A stretch of DNA of 39,854 nucleotides from JBDSLU01 sp039916225 (lineage in GTDB: Bacteria > Acidobacteriota > Vicinamibacteria > Vicinamibacterales > Vicinamibacteraceae), in the NCBI GenBank assembly GCA_039916225.1, contig JBDSLU010000057.1, positions 1 through 39,854 of the forward strand, read 5' to 3'. The position numbers and the translations under genes are program-made. The notes below the pieces were generated by a model. It saw only the letters and a program-made list of their open reading frames with translations, had not been told where the DNA came from and did not search any database. Below are positions 24,792 through 33,393 of this stretch, one piece after another; the stretch's first letter is position 1, and the number at the start of each line of letters is the position of its first letter.

Positions 24792-25394
24792 ATGAGTCAG
24801 GAGGCCGGGCCCGGACCCACGCCGCGCCGACGCACTGCGGCGGTCGTCCCGGCCGCCGGCCAGTCGACGCGATTCGGCTCGCGGAAACTGATCGCCGACG
24901 TCGACGGCGTCCCGCTGATCGAGCGGACGATTGCGTCGCTGCTGCAGGCCGGCGTCGATCGGGTGATCGTCGTCGTCCGCGCCGGCGATGACTTCGAGGG
25001 CGTCCCGTCGCTGGCCGACGCCCGCGTGACCACGGTCGTCAACCCGGATCCGGCGCTCGGCATGTTCTCGTCGATTCAAACCGGCCTGGCGGTCTGCGGC
25101 GGCGACGTCGTGCTTGTGCTGCCCGCCGACATGCCGTTCGTGCCGGCGTCAGTCGTCGCCGCTGTCGCCGCGCGCGCTTTCGAGACCGATTCGATCGTGG
25201 TCCCGGTCTACCAGACCCGACGCGGGCATCCTCTCGCGGTGCCGCGGGCGATCGCCGATCGGCTGCTGACGCTGGCCCCGACGGGTACGCTCAAGGACGG
25301 TCTGGCTGGCTTCGGCCTCGCGCCTGTGCCACTCGATGTCGCCGATCCGGGCATCCTGCGCGACGTCGACGTCCCGGCCGATCTCACCCGCTGA
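24792..25394 (+). CDS. MocA-like molybdenum-cofactor cytidylyltransferase
   Basis: The product is 200 residues from the ATG at 24792; an in-frame ATG at 24762 is an alternative and neither has a strong Shine-Dalgarno. The NTP-transferase opening VVPAAGQSTRFGSRKLI (LAAGxSxRxGxxK pattern) is present, followed by VDGVPLIERTI, VVNPDPALGMFSSIQTGL and the catalytic/metal-binding LVLPADMPFV (aspartate in PADMP). The late segment RRGHPLAVPRAI matches MocA/MobA-like enzymes. MocA converts molybdopterin to the cytosine dinucleotide cofactor used by xanthine-dehydrogenase-family enzymes, which fits the adjacent molybdenum hydroxylase genes on the opposite strand. MobA-type guanylyl transfer is the alternative, but the context favours MocA. 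Confidence 0.82.
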   Translation: MSQEAGPGPTPRRRTAAVVPAAGQSTRFGSRKLIADVDGVPLIERTIASLLQAGVDRVIVVVRAGDDFEGVPSLADARVTTVVNPDPALGMFSSIQTGLAVCGGDVVLVLPADMPFVPASVVAAVAARAFETDSIVVPVYQTRRGHPLAVPRAIADRLLTLAPTGTLKDGLAGFGLAPVPLDVADPGILRDVDVPADLTR

Positions 25395-25426
25395 TCAGCC
25401 CTCGGCCGCCGCGCGAGGGCCCGTCT

Positions 25427-27643
25427 CTACGCCCAGGAATAGCCGCTCTTGGCCATCGGCAGATCGCGGATCCGCGCCCCGCTGGCGGTGTAGACGGCGT
25501 TGACGATGGCACCGAGCACCGGCGGCAGCGCCGGCTCACCGAGGCCGGTGACCGGGTTGTCGGTCTCGAGGAAGTGCGCTTCGATGACGGCGGGTGCATG
25601 CGGCATGCGCGTCGGCTGGTACTGGTGGAAGTTGCTCTGCACCACCCGGCCCTTGTCGATCGTGATCTCCCAGTTCATGAGCAGGCTCATCGCCTCGATG
25701 ACGCCGCCCTGCACCTGGTTCTCGGCGTTGAGCGGGTTGATGATCTGGGCGCCGATGTCGCCGACGACCACGATCCGATGCACGGTCACGGCCTTCGACG
25801 CGCTGACGCTGACGTCGGCGACCGCGGCGAAGTAGCCGCGATGGCTGAAATGACAGCCGACGCCGAGGCCGCGGCCCTTGCCCGACTTCGCAGTGGCCCA
25901 CCCCGACTTGTCGCGCGCCGCCTGCAGCACCGCCTTCATCCGATCGGCATTGAGCGGCGTCGGAGCCGGACGCCCGTCCGCCTGCGGCGGCAGTGCGATC
26001 ACCGGCGTGTTCAGGAGGTCGAGCCGGAACTGCAGCGGATCCTTCTTCGCCGCGTGCGCCAGTTCGTCGATGAACGACTGCATGACGAAGGCGAGGGCGT
26101 TGCTGCCCGGGGCGCGCATGGCGCCGGTCGGCACGCCGAGCGGCATCATCGACATGCCCAGCGCAAGGTTCGGCACGTAGGCGGCTGGAAACTCCACCGG
26201 CCCCATGCCGGCCGTCGCCGCGGTCTGCTTGCCGTTGCCGTAGGTCACGAAATGATCGCGCCAGGCGACCAGCTTGCCGCTGCCGTCGACGCCGCCCTTC
26301 AGGTAGTGGAAGCCGCCCGGCCGATAGAGGTCGTGCGCCATGTCGTCTTCGCGCGTCCACAGCAGCTTCACCGGCGCGCCGTTGACGACCTTGGCGATCC
26401 ACGCCGCTTCGACGACGTAATCGTTGTACAGCCGGCGACCGAAGCCGCCGCCGCCGCGCAACTGGTGCAGCGTCAGGTTCTCCGGCGTCACGCCGAGGAT
26501 CTTGATCAGCGAGTTCAGCGCGGCGCCCGGCGTCTGGCTCGGCGCCCATACTTCGAGCTTGCCGTTGTCGAACTTCGCCGTGCACACCTCGGGCTCGAGC
26601 TGCGCGTGTGACACGAACGGGTAGGAGTAGGCGCCCTCGGCTTTCGCCGGCGCCGACGTCAGCGCGGCGTCGACGTCGCCGTCCTGGCGGATCCACTGGG
26701 CCGGCGTCTGCGTCGACAGCTGCGTCGCCTGTGTCTTGAAGCCCTCGCTGCTCTGCGACGCGGTCGGGCCTTCGTCCCACACCACCTTCAGCTTGGTGCG
26801 CGCCGTCTTGGCCTGGTACCAGGTGTCGGCGACGATGGCGACGCCGCCGACGAGGGTGTTCGGATCGCCGACACCGTCGACGACGAAGACGTGCTTCACG
26901 CCGGGCAGCGCCTTGATCTCGTCCAGGTTGGCGCTCGCCACCTTGCCGCCGAAGACCGGGCACTTCTCGTAGACCGCCGACAGCATGCCGGGCAAGGTGA
27001 AGTCGATGGCGAAGGCCGGCTGGCCGGTGACGATCTTGCGGACGTCGACGCCCGGCACCTTGGTGCCGATGATCTTGAAGTCTTTCTTGTCCTTCAGCTT
27101 CACCGTCGCCAGATCCGGCGGCGGCAGCGCCGCAGCCTTGGCGGCGATCTCGCCGTAGCCGACCGACCGGTTCGACCCGGCGTGCGTCACCCGTCCCGAC
27201 GCCGTCGAGCACTCGGCGGGCGGAACGTTCCAGCTGGTGGCCGCCGCGGCGATCAGCATCTGCCGCGCCGCGGCGCCGACCTGTCGCATCGGCATGTAGT
27301 TGGTCGGCGTGCCGGTGCTGCCGCCGGCCGACTGCGGACCGTACTTGACCGGGTCGACGTCGGCCTGCTCGTAGGTCACCGCGCTCCAGTCGACGTCGAG
27401 CTCGTCGGCGAGCAGCATCGGCAGGCTGGTGCGGATGCCCTGCCCGACCTCGGGGTTCTTGGCGGTCAGGATCACCTTGCCGTCCGGCAGGATCTTGATG
27501 AACGCGTTCGGCGCGAGCGGAGGCGGCGGCGTGCCGGCCTGCTGCGCCTCGAGGACCGGCGGCAGATAGAACCCGATGAGCACGCCGCCGCTGGCGAGCG
27601 CGGAGATCTGGAGGAACGATCGGCGATGCATGGGCGCAGTCAT
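25427..27643 (-). CDS. Xanthine-dehydrogenase-family molybdopterin-binding subunit (IorB-like)
   Basis: The product is 738 residues from the ATG at 27643; the open frame continues upstream but overlaps the 2Fe-2S subunit and is not real there. It begins with a Tat-type signal, MHRRSFLQ followed by ISALASGGVLIGFYLPP. The aldehyde-oxidase/xanthine-dehydrogenase large-subunit motifs follow: VILTAKNPEVGQGIRTSLPMLLADELDVDW, QSAGGSTGT, QLRGGGGFGRRL (cofactor-binding glycines, about 360-371), MRAPGSN (the PGS-type loop), and near the end VTGLGEPALPPVLGAIVNAVY with the conserved catalytic Glu of GLGEP. The order and Tat signal match isoquinoline 1-oxidoreductase beta-type enzymes, which pair with a small 2Fe-2S subunit without FAD. 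The substrate is probably an N-heterocycle or aldehyde in the periplasm. Confidence 0.93.
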   Translation of the reverse strand: MTAPMHRRSFLQISALASGGVLIGFYLPPVLEAQQAGTPPPPLAPNAFIKILPDGKVILTAKNPEVGQGIRTSLPMLLADELDVDWSAVTYEQADVDPVKYGPQSAGGSTGTPTNYMPMRQVGAAARQMLIAAAATSWNVPPAECSTASGRVTHAGSNRSVGYGEIAAKAAALPPPDLATVKLKDKKDFKIIGTKVPGVDVRKIVTGQPAFAIDFTLPGMLSAVYEKCPVFGGKVASANLDEIKALPGVKHVFVVDGVGDPNTLVGGVAIVADTWYQAKTARTKLKVVWDEGPTASQSSEGFKTQATQLSTQTPAQWIRQDGDVDAALTSAPAKAEGAYSYPFVSHAQLEPEVCTAKFDNGKLEVWAPSQTPGAALNSLIKILGVTPENLTLHQLRGGGGFGRRLYNDYVVEAAWIAKVVNGAPVKLLWTREDDMAHDLYRPGGFHYLKGGVDGSGKLVAWRDHFVTYGNGKQTAATAGMGPVEFPAAYVPNLALGMSMMPLGVPTGAMRAPGSNALAFVMQSFIDELAHAAKKDPLQFRLDLLNTPVIALPPQADGRPAPTPLNADRMKAVLQAARDKSGWATAKSGKGRGLGVGCHFSHRGYFAAVADVSVSASKAVTVHRIVVVGDIGAQIINPLNAENQVQGGVIEAMSLLMNWEITIDKGRVVQSNFHQYQPTRMPHAPAVIEAHFLETDNPVTGLGEPALPPVLGAIVNAVYTASGARIRDLPMAKSGYSWA

Positions 27644-27657
27644 GATCGGCTCCTGGC

Positions 27658-28167
27658 TCAGCGCGGCGTGACGGTGGCCGGCGGCTTCGGCTCGGCGGCG
27701 GCGCGCGACGTCCGGCCGCGCGTGGCCGCGTCGTGGATGGCGGCGCGGATCCGCAGGTAGGTCCCGCAGCGACAGAGGTTGCCGGCCATCGCGGTGTCGA
27801 TGTCGGCGTCGGTCGGGTTCGGCTTCTTCACCAGCAGCGCGGCGGCGCTCATGATCTGGCCGGCCTGGCAGTAGCCGCACTGCGGCACGTCGTGGGCCAG
27901 CCAGGCCTGCTGCACCGGATGCGTCGCGTCGGTCGACAGGCCCTCGATCGTCGTCACCTTCCTGGCGCCGACGGCCGACGCCGGCGTGACGCAGGCCCGC
28001 GTCGGCTCGCCATCGAGGTGGACGGTGCAGGCGCCGCACTGCGCCATGCCGCAGCCGAACTTGGTGCCTTTGAGGTCCAGGACGTCGCGCAGGACCCACA
28101 GCAGGGGCATGTCCGCCGGCACGTCGACGGTCGCGGCACGGCCATTCACGGTGAAGGTATAGGGCAT
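27658..28167 (-). CDS. 2Fe-2S subunit of the molybdenum hydroxylase (IorA-like)
   Basis: The 169-residue product has two [2Fe-2S] domains. The N-terminal plant-type ferredoxin has FGCGMAQCGACTVHLDG (about 37-53) and a later Cys in RACVTPA. The C-terminal helical domain has PQCGYCQAGQIMSAAALL (about 95-112) and NLCRCGTYLRIRAAI (about 129-143). These are the standard motifs of the small subunit of xanthine-dehydrogenase-family enzymes. The C-terminus carries an extra Arg/Ala/Pro tail. It ends 14 bases before the large-subunit ATG, and the two should be one operon. Electrons would pass from Mo through these clusters to an external carrier, as no FAD subunit is encoded here. Confidence 0.95.
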   Translation of the reverse strand: MPYTFTVNGRAATVDVPADMPLLWVLRDVLDLKGTKFGCGMAQCGACTVHLDGEPTRACVTPASAVGARKVTTIEGLSTDATHPVQQAWLAHDVPQCGYCQAGQIMSAAALLVKKPNPTDADIDTAMAGNLCRCGTYLRIRAAIHDAATRGRTSRAAAEPKPPATVTPR

Positions 28168-28190
28168 AAGCAGGCTCCGGGAGGCTCAAG

Positions 28191-28200
28191 TATTAGAGTA
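28191..28200. promoter_or_regulatory. AT-rich promoter candidate between the Mo-hydroxylase operon and xdhC
   Basis: TATTAGAGTA is the only AT-rich stretch in the 85-base divergent gap. It reads TACTCTAATA leftward, toward the 2Fe-2S subunit, and TATTAG/TTAGAGT rightward, toward xdhC, so one or both -10 boxes probably lie here. No clear -35 is seen. Confidence 0.35.
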
Positions 28201-28252
28201 GGCGTGAGGCGCGCGCAAGGCCTCGTTCCGCGCCGCTGCCCTTCCACCGCCC

Positions 28253-29344
28253 ATGGCCTCGCCCTTCACCCGGATGCACGAGCTCGCCGCGGCCGGCGTC
28301 CCGTTCGCGGTGGCGACCGTGGTGCGCACCCAGGGCAGCACGCCGCAGGTGGTCGGGGCCAAGCTGGTGCTGACCGGCGCCGAGGGGCAGCGGCCGATCG
28401 GCACGCTCGGCGGCGGCTGCGTCGAGGCCGACGCCATCGGTGCGGCCAGGCAGGTCCTGACCGGCCAGCCCGCGTCGCTGCGCGAATACCAGCTCACCGA
28501 GGAACTGGCCTGGAACACCGGACTCGTCTGCGGTGGGACCATGTGGATTCTGGCCGAGTCCGGATCGGGCGGCGCCTGGCCGTCGCCGATCGACGGCCTC
28601 GACCCGTTCGTCGTGGCGGCCGACGCGGCCGCCGGCGGCCCGCCCGTCGCCTTCGTCTCGCTCTTCCTACGACAGGGCCGCACCCTGTGCTTCGACGGGC
28701 GGGCGCTGGTCCTCGCCGGCGGGCGCATGCTCGGGACACTCGGCTCGACCGAGCACGACGAGCGCGCCCGCGACACCGCCATCGAGCAGATGCGCCGCGG
28801 CACCGCCCGCATCGTCCCACTCGACGAGACGCGCGAGCTGCTCGTCGAGCCGGTCACCAGCCGTCCCCAGCTGGTGATCGCCGGCGGCGGTCACGTCTCG
28901 CGGGCCATCGCCCGCCAGGCCCGGCTCCTCGACTTCGAGGTGTTCGTCATCGAGGACCGGCCGGAGTTCGCCGACCCGGAACGCTTCGATGGCGCCACCG
29001 TGCTCAGCGGCGAGCTGACGGACGCCATCGCGTCGTTCGCCTACGCCCCGCTCTCCTATCTCGTCGTCGCCACCCGCGGGCACAAGCTCGATGCCGACTG
29101 CGTCACCGCCGCCGTCGCGACGCGCGTGCCCTACATCGGGCTGCTCGGCAGCCGGCGCAAGACCATCCTGATCGCCGACATGCTGCGCGAGCAGGGCGTC
29201 GACGAGGCGCGGCTCGCGGCGATTCACGCCCCGGTCGGCCTCGATCTGGGCGGCCGGACGCCGGCCGAGATCGCGCTGTCGGTGCTCGCCGAGATCACGC
29301 AGCAGCGGTATCAGGGCACCGGTCGACCGCTGCGCGAGCAGTAG
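28253..29344 (+). CDS. xdhC: XdhC-family molybdenum cofactor insertion chaperone
   Basis: The 363-residue XdhC/CoxI-type protein delivers and sulphurates the molybdenum cofactor for xanthine-dehydrogenase-family enzymes. The N-terminal XdhC/CoxI domain has VPFAVATVVRTQGSTPQVVGAKL and GTLGGGCVEADAI (about 45-60). The C-terminal Rossmann-like domain has PQLVIAGGGHVSRAIARQARLL (about 206-227), VATRGHKLDADCV and YIGLLGSRRKT (about 298-308), and ends with IHAPVGLDLGGRTPAEIALSVLAEI, all diagnostic. It is divergent from the hydroxylase structural genes and 7 bases upstream of the arylformamidase-like gene. The ATG at 28253 gives the full family length. Confidence 0.95.
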   Translation: MASPFTRMHELAAAGVPFAVATVVRTQGSTPQVVGAKLVLTGAEGQRPIGTLGGGCVEADAIGAARQVLTGQPASLREYQLTEELAWNTGLVCGGTMWILAESGSGGAWPSPIDGLDPFVVAADAAAGGPPVAFVSLFLRQGRTLCFDGRALVLAGGRMLGTLGSTEHDERARDTAIEQMRRGTARIVPLDETRELLVEPVTSRPQLVIAGGGHVSRAIARQARLLDFEVFVIEDRPEFADPERFDGATVLSGELTDAIASFAYAPLSYLVVATRGHKLDADCVTAAVATRVPYIGLLGSRRKTILIADMLREQGVDEARLAAIHAPVGLDLGGRTPAEIALSVLAEITQQRYQGTGRPLREQ

Positions 29345-29351
29345 GCAGCGC

Positions 29352-30197
29352 ATGACGCGCCTCGATCCCGCGGCGCGCGAACGCGAGTACTCGCCGAGCT
29401 CGGTCATCGGCGGCGACTACGCGCCGTTCCTGGAGAGGTATCGCGTCGAGAGCGAGGCGGCTCGCCGCGCGCTGCCGGTCCAGGCCGACCTGCGCTACGG
29501 CGACGCCCCGCGCGCGCAGCTCGATTTCTTTCCGGCGCCGGCGCTGGACTCGTCCGCGCGGCCGGGTCTCCTGGTCTACTTCCACGGCGGCTACTGGCAG
29601 GAGCTGTCCAAGGAGGACTCGGCGTTCATCGCCCCGGCCTGGCACGCGGCAGGCGTGGCCTGCGCCGTGGTCGGCTATCCGCTGGCGCCGGCGGCCCGGC
29701 TGCCCGCCATCGTCGCGGCCTGCCGCGCAGCGATCGCGTGGCTGCACGCACAGGCCGGCACGCTGGGCTTCGATGCCGATCACCTCGTCGTCGCCGGCAG
29801 CTCCGCCGGCGGCTATCTCGCCGCGGCGTGCGCGGAGGCGTCGCCGGTGCCGATCCGCGGCATCGTGCCGGTGTCCGGCATCTTCGACGTCGCACCGCTC
29901 GTCGGCACGTCGATCAACGACGCGCTGGGTCTCGATGCGCCGACCGCGTCGACGCTGGATTTGCTCGACCCGCGGGATCGGCGTCGGCCGATCCGCTGTC
30001 GCTCGGTCGTGGCCTGGGGCGAGATCGAGACCGCGGAGTTCAAGCGACAGAGCCGGGCCTTCGCGGCACGGCTGTTCACCGACGGTGCGGCCGGCACGAC
30101 GATCGAGGTGCCCGGACGCAACCACTTCGACGTCGTCCTGGAACTGGCCGACCCGGCGACGCCGCTCTTCGCGGCGGCGCGCGCCCTGCTCAGATAA
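29352..30197 (+). CDS. Alpha/beta-hydrolase, arylformamidase (kynurenine formamidase) type
   Basis: The 281-residue cytosolic alpha/beta hydrolase starts 7 bases after xdhC. The oxyanion motif HGGYW (78-82) is the distinctive form of eukaryote-type arylformamidases. The nucleophile elbow is VAGSSAGGYLAA with Ser151, and the catalytic His258 is in PGRNHFDVV. The enzyme would hydrolyse N-formylkynurenine to kynurenine. The facing gene is kynureninase and the next an amino-acid permease, which strengthens this reading; other carbamate or ester hydrolases of the same fold are the alternative. The unrelated metal-dependent KynB is not what is seen here. Confidence 0.82.
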   Translation: MTRLDPAAREREYSPSSVIGGDYAPFLERYRVESEAARRALPVQADLRYGDAPRAQLDFFPAPALDSSARPGLLVYFHGGYWQELSKEDSAFIAPAWHAAGVACAVVGYPLAPAARLPAIVAACRAAIAWLHAQAGTLGFDADHLVVAGSSAGGYLAAACAEASPVPIRGIVPVSGIFDVAPLVGTSINDALGLDAPTASTLDLLDPRDRRRPIRCRSVVAWGEIETAEFKRQSRAFAARLFTDGAAGTTIEVPGRNHFDVVLELADPATPLFAAARALLR

Positions 30198-30207
30198 CTT
30201 CCAATTC

Positions 30208-30242
30208 CCAACTTCCAACGCCCAAGGGCGGTTGGGAGTTGG
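30208..30242. terminator. Bidirectional hairpin between convergent genes
   Basis: CCAACTTCCAACGCCC (30208-30223) pairs with GGGCGGTTGGGAGTTGG (30226-30242) with one bulged G and a two-base spacer in the loop. It sits in the 78-base gap between the convergent arylformamidase-like and kynureninase genes and could stop transcription from both sides. There is no U-run. Flanking CTTCCAATTCC and GGTTGGTCGTTGG extend the repetitive character. Confidence 0.55.
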
Positions 30243-30275
30243 CGGTTGGTCGTTGGGCGTTGATCGCCGGGCGCC

Positions 30276-31583
30276 CTACGTCACCGCCGCACGGATGCTG
30301 AAGCGGGCCTCGCGCCATTCGCCGGACTCGAGCACCTGGATCAACCGATCGACGGCGTCCCAGACGTCGACAAAGCGTGTGTAGAGCGGGGTGAACCCGA
30401 AGCGCAGGATGTCAGGGGCGCGAAAGTCGCCGATGACGCCGCGGGCGATGAGCGCCTGGATGACGGCGTGGGCGCCATCGGCGTGGACCAGGCTCACCTG
30501 ACTCCCCCGCTGCGCGTGCTCGCGGGGCGTGACCACGGCGACGCCGAGGTCGGCGCCGCGCGCGTCGACGAGCGCGATGAACAGGTCGGTCAAGGCCAGC
30601 GACTTCTCGCGGATCGCCTCGAGGCCGCCCACTCGTTCCGCCGCACGCACGGTGTCGACGCCGCAGGCAAGCGCGGCGAGTGACAGGATTGGCGGCGTGC
30701 CGCATTGGAACCGCGCGACGCCAGGCGCCGGTCGGTAGTCCGGCTCGAAGGCGAACGGATCGGCGTGGCCGAACCAGCCGGCCAGCGGCTGGCGCCAGCC
30801 CTCGGCGTCCAGGCGGCGCAGGTGCCGCGGATGGGCCCACAGGAACGCCGGCGCGCCGGGCCCGCCGTTCAAGTACTTGTAGCCGCAGCCCACCGCGAAA
30901 TCGGCCGCGTTGTCCGACGATCCGTCGCCGTGCAGGTGCACCGGCATGGCGCCCGCCGAGTGCGCCAGGTCCCACACGATCAGCGCGCCGGCGGCGTGCG
31001 CCGCGCGCGTGATGGCCAACATGTCGTGCCGGCGACCGGTCCGGTAGTCGACGTTGGTCAGCAGCACGACCGCCGTCCGATCGTCGAACGCCGCTGGAAC
31101 GTCGTCGGCGTCGACCAGTCGCAGATCGCACCCGTGCTGGCGCGCCACCGCATCCGCGACGTAGAGGTCGGTCGGGAAGTTGGTGCGTTCGGAGATGACG
31201 ACCCGACGATCGGCGCCGTCCGCGATCGCCATCGGCACGGCGGCCGACAGCACCTTGTGCAGGTTCACCGACGTCGAGTCCGCGACCAGCAGCTCGCCGG
31301 CGGCAGCCCCGACGAGCGGCGCAATCGTGTCGGCAATCCGCTGGCTGAGGGTGATCCAGTCGGCGCTGTTCCAGCTGCGGATCAGGCCGCCGCCCCACTC
31401 GTCCTCGATCACCTGCCGCAGGCGCGTGGCCGTCGAGCGCGGCAGTGGCCCGAGCGAGTTGCCATCGAGGTAGACGAGCCCGGCGGCATCGGCCGCGTCG
31501 AGGGCGAACTGTGCCCGCAGCGGCGCCAGGCGGTCGGCGCGGTCGAGGGCGAGGCAGGCGTCCCGGGTCGGCGGCGGCGACAT
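30276..31583 (-). CDS. kynU: Kynureninase
   Basis: The 435-residue PLP enzyme of fold type I converts kynurenine to anthranilate and alanine. Diagnostic segments are YLDGNSLGPLP (38-48), DEWGGGLIRSWN (61-72), the phosphate-binding ADSTSVNLHK (101-110), the PLP-ring contacts VWDLAHSAG (203-211, Asp205 and His208), and the Schiff-base lysine in GCGYKYLNGGPGAP (Lys236). TPPILSLAAL and DILRFGFTPLYTRFVDVWDAV complete the C-terminal domain. Length and motif order are standard. The gene converges on the arylformamidase-like gene and is divergent from an APC permease with only 40 bases between starts. Together these give kynurenine catabolism, although no tryptophan 2,3-dioxygenase gene is in the window. 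Confidence 0.96.
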   Translation of the reverse strand: MSPPPTRDACLALDRADRLAPLRAQFALDAADAAGLVYLDGNSLGPLPRSTATRLRQVIEDEWGGGLIRSWNSADWITLSQRIADTIAPLVGAAAGELLVADSTSVNLHKVLSAAVPMAIADGADRRVVISERTNFPTDLYVADAVARQHGCDLRLVDADDVPAAFDDRTAVVLLTNVDYRTGRRHDMLAITRAAHAAGALIVWDLAHSAGAMPVHLHGDGSSDNAADFAVGCGYKYLNGGPGAPAFLWAHPRHLRRLDAEGWRQPLAGWFGHADPFAFEPDYRPAPGVARFQCGTPPILSLAALACGVDTVRAAERVGGLEAIREKSLALTDLFIALVDARGADLGVAVVTPREHAQRGSQVSLVHADGAHAVIQALIARGVIGDFRAPDILRFGFTPLYTRFVDVWDAVDRLIQVLESGEWREARFSIRAAVT

Positions 31584-31623
31584 GCTGCGAGGAAGTTACA
31601 CCACGGCTGCTAAGCTGCGGGCG

Positions 31624-32970
31624 ATGTCGACCGTGCCTGACGCCGGCTCCTCCGCTCCGGCCGGCTCCACGGAACCGCTGCTGCGGGCCATCGGCACCTT
31701 CGGGCTGGCCGCGGCCATCGTCAACATCACGGTCGGAGGCGGCATCTTCCGCCTGCCGTCGGGGGTGGCGCAGACCCTCGGCCCCGCCGCGCCGCTCGCC
31801 TACATCGTCTGCGCGGTGGCGATGGGCCTGATCGTCGTCTGCATCGCCGACGCCGGCAGCCGCGTGCCGCTGACCGGCGGCCCGTACGCCTACATCGGTG
31901 TCGCCCTGGGCCGCTACGCTGCCTTCCTCTCCGGCGTCCTCCTGTGGATGCTCGGATCGTTTGCCAGCGCCGCCGTGGCGACGGTGTTCGCGGCGAGTGT
32001 CACCCAGCTCGTCCCGGCGCTGGCGACGCTCGAGACCGGCGTCCTCGTGGCGACCTTCGCGTTCTGGACGCTCGTCAACCTGCGAGGCGTCGCCCTCGGG
32101 ACACGCCTGAACACAGTGGTGACGATCGCCAAGCTGGTGCCGCTGCTGCTCATCGCGGTGGGCGGGCTGTTCCTGGTGCAGGCGGAGCACCTGACGGTGA
32201 CGGTCTGGCCGTCAGCGGCCGACGTCGCCCGCACCTCGCTGCTGCTCGTCTTCGCCTTCGCCGGCGTCGAATCGGCCCTCGCGCCCAGCGGCGAGATCCG
32301 CGACACCGCTCGCACCGTGCCGCGCGCCATCGGCCTGGCCATGCTCGGCGTCACCGCGCTCTACATCGCGGTGCAGATATCGGCGCAGGGCATCCTCGGC
32401 AACGCGCTCGCGGCGTCACCGACGCCGCTTGCCGATGCGGCGGGCGTCGGCTTCGGCGGCTGGGCCCGGGCGCTCCTGCTGGGCGGCGCCGCCGTCTCGA
32501 TGTTCGGCTACCTGGGCGGCATGACGCTGTCGATGCCGCGCGTGGTGTTCGCGCTGGCCCGCGATGGCTACCTGCCGCTCGTGTTCGGCGTCGTCCACCC
32601 GCGCTACCGGACGCCGCAGGCGGCGATCGTGCTGCAGGCGGTGCTGGCGCTGGCGCTCGCGGTCTCGGGGACCTTCGAGCGGCTGGCGATCCTCGCCAAC
32701 GCCGCGGCGCTGGCGCTCTACCTGGGCTGCGCAGTGGCGGCCTGGCGCTTGCGGACGGCCGGACCTCCCGGGGTCGCGAGTGGCGCCTCGCTGCCGCTCG
32801 CCGGCGTCGCGCCCTTCCTGGCCGTGCCGGTGATCCTGTGGCTGCTGACCGGACTGACGCGCGGCGAGTGGATCGGCTTCGGCGCCTGCGTGGCCGCGGC
32901 GTCGGTGATGTATGTCGTCGCGCGGGGTCGTGGCGCGGGCGCGCGGCACTCGCCAGGTGTGAGCCGCTAG
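31624..32970 (+). CDS. APC-superfamily amino-acid permease
   Basis: The product is 448 residues from the ATG at 31624; the frame is open from 31582, but that would overlap the kynU start by two bases. It has twelve predicted hydrophobic segments. TM1 has the broken-helix substrate motif VNITVGGGIFRLPS (about 28-41). TM6 has LLLVFAFAGVESALAPSGEIRD (about 207-228). The loop MPRVVFALARDGYLP (about 305-319) is the conserved APC cytoplasmic segment. It ends in a short basic tail. The close divergent pairing with kynU suggests uptake of tryptophan, kynurenine or another aromatic amino acid, but specificity cannot be read from the sequence. The shared 40-base spacer must hold both promoters or be overlapped by them. 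Confidence 0.9.
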   Translation: MSTVPDAGSSAPAGSTEPLLRAIGTFGLAAAIVNITVGGGIFRLPSGVAQTLGPAAPLAYIVCAVAMGLIVVCIADAGSRVPLTGGPYAYIGVALGRYAAFLSGVLLWMLGSFASAAVATVFAASVTQLVPALATLETGVLVATFAFWTLVNLRGVALGTRLNTVVTIAKLVPLLLIAVGGLFLVQAEHLTVTVWPSAADVARTSLLLVFAFAGVESALAPSGEIRDTARTVPRAIGLAMLGVTALYIAVQISAQGILGNALAASPTPLADAAGVGFGGWARALLLGGAAVSMFGYLGGMTLSMPRVVFALARDGYLPLVFGVVHPRYRTPQAAIVLQAVLALALAVSGTFERLAILANAAALALYLGCAVAAWRLRTAGPPGVASGASLPLAGVAPFLAVPVILWLLTGLTRGEWIGFGACVAAASVMYVVARGRGAGARHSPGVSR

Positions 32971-33204
32971 CCGTCGGCGTCGGTCAGCCAGCGGACCGCG
33001 GCGGCGCGATCGTTGTAGAAGACCCGATAGTGGCCCCAGCCGAAGGCCAGCCGGGCGAGGTAGGCCAGCTTGGTGTCGGGCACGACGATCGCGCGCTTCA
33101 GCTGGACGGCGCCGCAACAAGGCTTCGGTCGGCTCGCCACGGACGCGGGCGACGACCAGGTCTCCTCCCAGCCCCACCCACGCAACACCCTCACCCATCG
33201 TCAC
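32967..33204 (-). pseudogene. Remnant of a SpoIIAA-like (STAS-type) gene, frameshifted and shortened
   Basis: Two frames on the minus strand together look like a SpoIIAA-like protein. The frame starting at 33204 gives MTMGEGVAWVGLGGDLVVAR followed by VRGEPTEALL, the first strand and helix. The frame ending at 32967 gives KRAIVVPDTKLAYLARLAFG and then HYRVFYNDRAAAVRWL, the last strand and the F.D...A..WL end. They are joined near 33110 out of frame, and the middle 40-50 residues of a normal member are missing. Its stop overlaps the permease stop. This may instead be a sequencing error plus a short variant. The following 33205-33393 stretch holds only a promoter candidate and a 31-codon open frame I do not support. 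Confidence 0.4.
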
Positions 33205-33358
33205 TCTCCACCACCTCGGCGTCCACCACGACGGCGGTCAGCATGGCGCGCAACGCCAGAAAATACCTGCCGGATCCGGAGGGGTCGGATCTCACTCATC
33301 TGTCCTCGCGGTCGGCCCGTCGAGTGCGGGCGGGATGAAACAACCGGACCGCCGCGGA

Positions 33359-33364
33359 TACACT
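33359..33364 (+). promoter_or_regulatory. Candidate -10 box (TACACT) for the PhyH gene
   Basis: TACACT lies 29 bases before the ATG at 33394. TGAAAC is found 17 bases upstream, a poor match to TTGACA. The geometry is acceptable but support is weak. Confidence 0.3.
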
Positions 33365-33393
33365 GGCTCCGTTCTCGATCCGCAGGATCCGCC

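Noticed and set aside
30412..32190. 592-codon minus-strand frame across kynU and the permease
   Set aside because: It runs out of frame through kynU, whose catalytic residues are clear in another frame.
33244..33339. 31-codon plus-strand frame beginning MARNARKYLP
   Set aside because: Too short, no Shine-Dalgarno, no known family; it could be real but nothing supports it.
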